DNA of 7,247 nucleotides from Methanosarcinales archaeon (GTDB taxonomy: Archaea > Halobacteriota > Methanosarcinia > Methanosarcinales > Methanogasteraceae): contig DAOWIV010000272.1 of the NCBI GenBank assembly GCA_030640725.1, forward strand, positions 1 to 7,247, in the 5' to 3' direction. This document shows positions 5,453 to 7,247 of the stretch, piece by piece; within the stretch, counting starts at the first letter, position 1, and each line of letters opens with the position of its first letter. The notes below the pieces were generated by a model. The model was not told the DNA's origin and searched no databases. It worked only from the letters and a program-made list of their open reading frames with translations. A program made the position numbers and the translations under genes.

Positions 5453-6751
5453 TCACTGACTGCCCGCACCTTTCTTCATCCGTCTGCGATGCCTCATATC
5501 CATCCTCGCACGCATAGCCCCTTGCCCCTGCTCCTTTCGCGCCGCTAACGCACGGCTGCCGATTCGCTCACGGTCCACCGTATACAGTTCAAAGGTCGGG
5601 ATGATCGTCCTGACCACCGGCACATCAATCCATGGCTGGGACAGGTCAACGACGATTGCGTATGACGCTACATCGCGGAGTCTCTCTGTGATCGCCTCGA
5701 TATCCTTTGCAGGCGTGTTTGACGAGAGATCAGGAATCTTCGCAAGCTCGATGGTCTCGCCGTCCGCGTACCAGAATTTGTTCATCCGTTTCATGCGCTC
5801 GTACCCGGCACCCTTGACAAATCCGGTCCGATTCTGCACATCCTCCCGCGCACCCGATATCTGCGACAGCCTGAACTGCGCAGCCTCCGTAAGCGCACGA
5901 TAAACCGCGTGTGTCGGGTTGAGATGCGCACCCGCGCCCATCACCAGCATCGTCGGGTCACGGGTCTTGATATCGTCGAGCACCGCAACCACGACCGCGA
6001 TCTCTGTTACCGAGGGTAGAAGCCATAATTTTACAGGGATACCAGCCTCCTCGAACGTGTTTTTCAGATTGTAGACCACGCCGTCGTCTTCATGCAGAAT
6101 AACCTCCCTGCCCGTGTTCCGTGAATATTCGGTTATGCTCAGGGCGTCCCGCTCGATCACCTCGAGCAACCCGTGCACGATGGCTTCCTCGATCGTGTTG
6201 CCAGAGGCAAGCCCGTTTGTATTGCTACGAAATAGAAACATTCCGCGGGTGTAGGGGTGGTATACCGCGTTGGATGGTACAAGCACCTCGCTCTCACTCA
6301 ACATGTCCCCCCCGGGCGTCCATTCGAGTTTCGTGTCGTCCGGAAGCGGTTCCGGGAGAAACAGTGTTGCAGGGTCGATCGCATTGTTCCCCCCCAGGTT
6401 TTCATAAGAATCGGTGAGTCTATCGACATCAAACGTTTTATCTTTGAAATCGGCATTTGTTTCGGGTATCTCGGCAAAACATCGCTCAACAGACTCCATT
6501 ATCGCAGATATCCGCGCATGAATGGGGGTTGCGCCCTTGCCTGAATACACAGTTATCGCACCACAACCGGCACTTGGTCTATTTGCTGCGATCACAGGAA
6601 TCCCGACCCTGTCAAGATGCGTGATGTCGGTAAGTTCGGTCACCCCGATATCAGGAAGGAGTCTCCCAACATTGGAGAGCGTTGTCTCGTAATCGAGCAC
6701 CCGCTGGGTACCCGGCTGGTATTTGATCTCATGGTTGATTTTTAGCTGCAT
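5453..6751 (-). CDS. ycaO: YcaO-type McrA-glycine thioamidation protein (methanogenesis marker 1)
   Basis: 432 residues from the ATG at 6751. YcaO enzymes use ATP to activate a backbone amide. In methanogens and ANME archaea the marker-1 member, with TfuA, is tied to thioglycine formation in the alpha subunit of methyl-coenzyme M reductase. Visible marks are VTELTDITHLDRVGIPV (37-53), the ATP-site stretch YSGKGATP (69-76) followed by ARISAIMESVERC (79-91) with its paired glutamates, NTNGLASGNTIEEAI (177-191) and LLEVIERDALS (195-205), and the C-terminal RTIIPTFELY (381-390). The last 25 residues are unusually basic (MRARMDMRHRRRMKK). The frame extends 50 codons upstream of 6751, but that part is unlike the family; MQLKINHEIKY is the natural start. 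No tfuA gene lies beside it on its 3' side, where it meets the HesB-like gene. General YcaO family is certain; the McrA subgroup is very likely. Confidence 0.9.
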   Translation of the reverse strand: MQLKINHEIKYQPGTQRVLDYETTLSNVGRLLPDIGVTELTDITHLDRVGIPVIAANRPSAGCGAITVYSGKGATPIHARISAIMESVERCFAEIPETNADFKDKTFDVDRLTDSYENLGGNNAIDPATLFLPEPLPDDTKLEWTPGGDMLSESEVLVPSNAVYHPYTRGMFLFRSNTNGLASGNTIEEAIVHGLLEVIERDALSITEYSRNTGREVILHEDDGVVYNLKNTFEEAGIPVKLWLLPSVTEIAVVVAVLDDIKTRDPTMLVMGAGAHLNPTHAVYRALTEAAQFRLSQISGAREDVQNRTGFVKGAGYERMKRMNKFWYADGETIELAKIPDLSSNTPAKDIEAITERLRDVASYAIVVDLSQPWIDVPVVRTIIPTFELYTVDRERIGSRALAARKEQGQGAMRARMDMRHRRRMKKGAGSQ

Positions 6752-6776
6752 GGTTTTTTCATCTCGGGTGGGGTCA

Positions 6777-6787
6777 CTTATTAATGC
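6777..6787 (-). promoter_or_regulatory. Candidate TATA box of the YcaO gene
   Basis: On the minus strand GCATTAATAAG is TATA-like and ends about 26 bp before the ATG at 6751, so the mRNA leader would be very short. Only a weak GAG lies before the start codon, in keeping with near-leaderless initiation. Confidence 0.4.
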
Positions 6788-6954
6788 AACCCAATGGCGC
6801 GCAAGTCGCATTAAACTCCGCCCATGAACCAACCGTCCGTGATGGGGTGCAAAAAGGTTTACTATGGGAGGGGTTCTATCCTGATGTGCATACCGGGGCA
6901 CTGCTCCGGAGGTTTCCCGTCAGGAAGGCAGTGCTTGTGACCGAGGCGATTGAA

Positions 6955-7247
6955 ATGAATGAAACTACAAAACATCTTGTGTCAGGACTTTGCATGGCGA
7001 TTGCGTTGCTTGGTATTATTGTGGGTGGAGCCTCGGCAGCACTCTGCCCCCCTGCGGCCATTGAGACCTCACCCTCGGCTCCCTCTCCAGTAAATGGAGA
7101 GGGACGGAGTGAGGTAGCAATCCGTTTTGGGCTGGCCGCTATCAAGAATGTCGGCCGCTCACCTATTGGGTCTATCTTATCTGCCCGTAGCCAAGAGGGT
7201 CCTTTTAAATCCGTAGAAGACTTCTGCCATCGAGTTGATTTGCGCAA
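6955..7247 (+). CDS. Partial frame: signal-peptide N-terminus joined in frame to a DnaE-like segment
   Basis: 97 codons run open to the right edge. ATG 6955 follows GAGG (6943-6946) at 8 nt. Residues 1-28 are a convincing Sec signal peptide: MNETTKH, then the hydrophobic core LVSGLCMAIALLGIIVGG, then ASA-A as a cleavage site. That fits the secreted proteins of this genome. From residue 38 to 54 the frame is made of a palindromic repeat (SPSAPSPVNGEGRSEV), and from residue 55 it reads as bacterial DNA polymerase III alpha. A secreted protein with an internal replicase segment makes no biological sense, so this is most likely a false fusion: the start of one archaeal exported-protein gene joined to foreign sequence somewhere between about 7035 and 7066. 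The frame is also open upstream to an ATG at 6784, but that start lacks support. Confidence 0.45.
   Translation, partial: MNETTKHLVSGLCMAIALLGIIVGGASAALCPPAAIETSPSAPSPVNGEGRSEVAIRFGLAAIKNVGRSPIGSILSARSQEGPFKSVEDFCHRVDLR
7066..7115. repeat. 50-bp palindromic repeat, CCCTCTCC...GGAGAGGG type
   Basis: The outer arms ACCTCAC (7066-7072) and GTGAGGT (7109-7115) are perfect complements. The inner arms CCCTCTCCA (7081-7089) and TGGAGAGGG (7095-7103) are perfect complements around GTAAA. The arms are separated by CCTCGGCT on the left and ACGGA on the right. This architecture matches small dispersed palindromic elements common in several bacterial genomes, notably Chloroflexi, where they can lie inside genes and be read through. 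It sits exactly at the boundary between the archaeal-looking and DnaE-like parts. Confidence 0.8.
7116..7247 (+). CDS. dnaE: Fragment of bacterial DNA polymerase III alpha subunit (DnaE), right edge
   Basis: The frame gives AIRFGLAAIKNVGRSPIGSI, then LSARSQEGPFKSVEDF and CHRVDLR up to the edge. This is the well-known DnaE stretch where IRxGL-AIKNVG opens the helix-hairpin-helix region downstream of the palm and fingers, followed by GPFKSxxDFCxRVD. DnaE is the bacterial replicative polymerase; archaea replicate with family B/D polymerases. The wording is closest in my memory to Dehalococcoidia-type DnaE, which is a recollection and not a search result. Only about 43 residues of a protein of more than 1000 are visible and the 5' part is absent. 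The gene might continue beyond the window. Its presence next to an Mcr-archaeon gene indicates either a chimeric contig or transferred DNA. Confidence 0.75.

Noticed and set aside
6752..6901. In-frame 50-codon N-terminal extension of the YcaO protein
   Set aside because: It is unlike the family and overlaps the likely TATA box; the conserved part begins right after ATG 6751.
6784..6954. Upstream extension of the right-edge forward frame to ATG 6784
   Set aside because: It has no ribosome site, overlaps the YcaO promoter, and would bury the signal peptide inside the protein.
6876..7247. Leftward open frame at the right edge
   Set aside because: The forward frame reads as a signal peptide and then DnaE; the reverse has no recognisable motif.
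1..7247. CRISPR array, insertion sequence or integration site
   Set aside because: No regularly spaced repeats, no transposase, no terminal inverted repeats, and no duplicated tRNA end were seen.

Overview
The window looks like DNA from a methyl-coenzyme M reductase (Mcr)-bearing archaeon: a methanogen, an ANME-type methane oxidiser or a Syntrophoarchaeum-like alkane oxidiser. The main reason is a leftward YcaO gene of the family that thioamidates a glycine in McrA ('methanogenesis marker protein 1'). An archaeal-type tRNA-Lys without an encoded CCA, TATA-like promoter boxes, short leaders, and secreted proteins rich in N-glycosylation sequons and carrying cohesin and dockerin modules agree with this. 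ANME-1 or Syntrophoarchaeia is my inference from cohesin/dockerin plus Mcr maturation; it is not proven here.

Layout. Positions 1-173 hold the 3' end of a gene whose protein ends in a dockerin-like calcium loop. Positions 203-1246 encode a secreted protein with two cohesin-like domains and a complete two-loop dockerin; a stem-loop/T-tract terminator overlaps its stop codon. After an AT-rich leader with a promoter-like box and a perfect hairpin, 1497-2360 encodes a cohesin-like protein with a Pro/Thr-rich stalk and two C-terminal membrane helices, a likely membrane anchor for dockerin-bearing partners. These genes read as a small cell-surface cohesin/dockerin locus. Positions 2361-3015 hold no confident gene, only fragmentary minus-strand reading frames that may be gene remnants.

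Positions 3016-5369 are a rightward housekeeping block: pdxT (PLP synthase glutaminase), aroC (chorismate synthase), tRNA-Lys(CUU), and a small HesB/IscA-fold protein that lacks the first of the usual cluster-binding cysteines. The YcaO gene (5453-6751) converges on this block.

The right edge is odd. At 6955 a rightward reading frame starts with a good signal peptide. It then passes in frame through a 50-bp palindromic repeat (7066-7115) into a sequence that closely resembles the helix-hairpin-helix region of bacterial replicative DNA polymerase III alpha (DnaE). Archaea do not use DnaE for replication, so this is either a chimeric assembly join at or near a repeat, or a real junction with transferred bacterial DNA. 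The window does not decide which.
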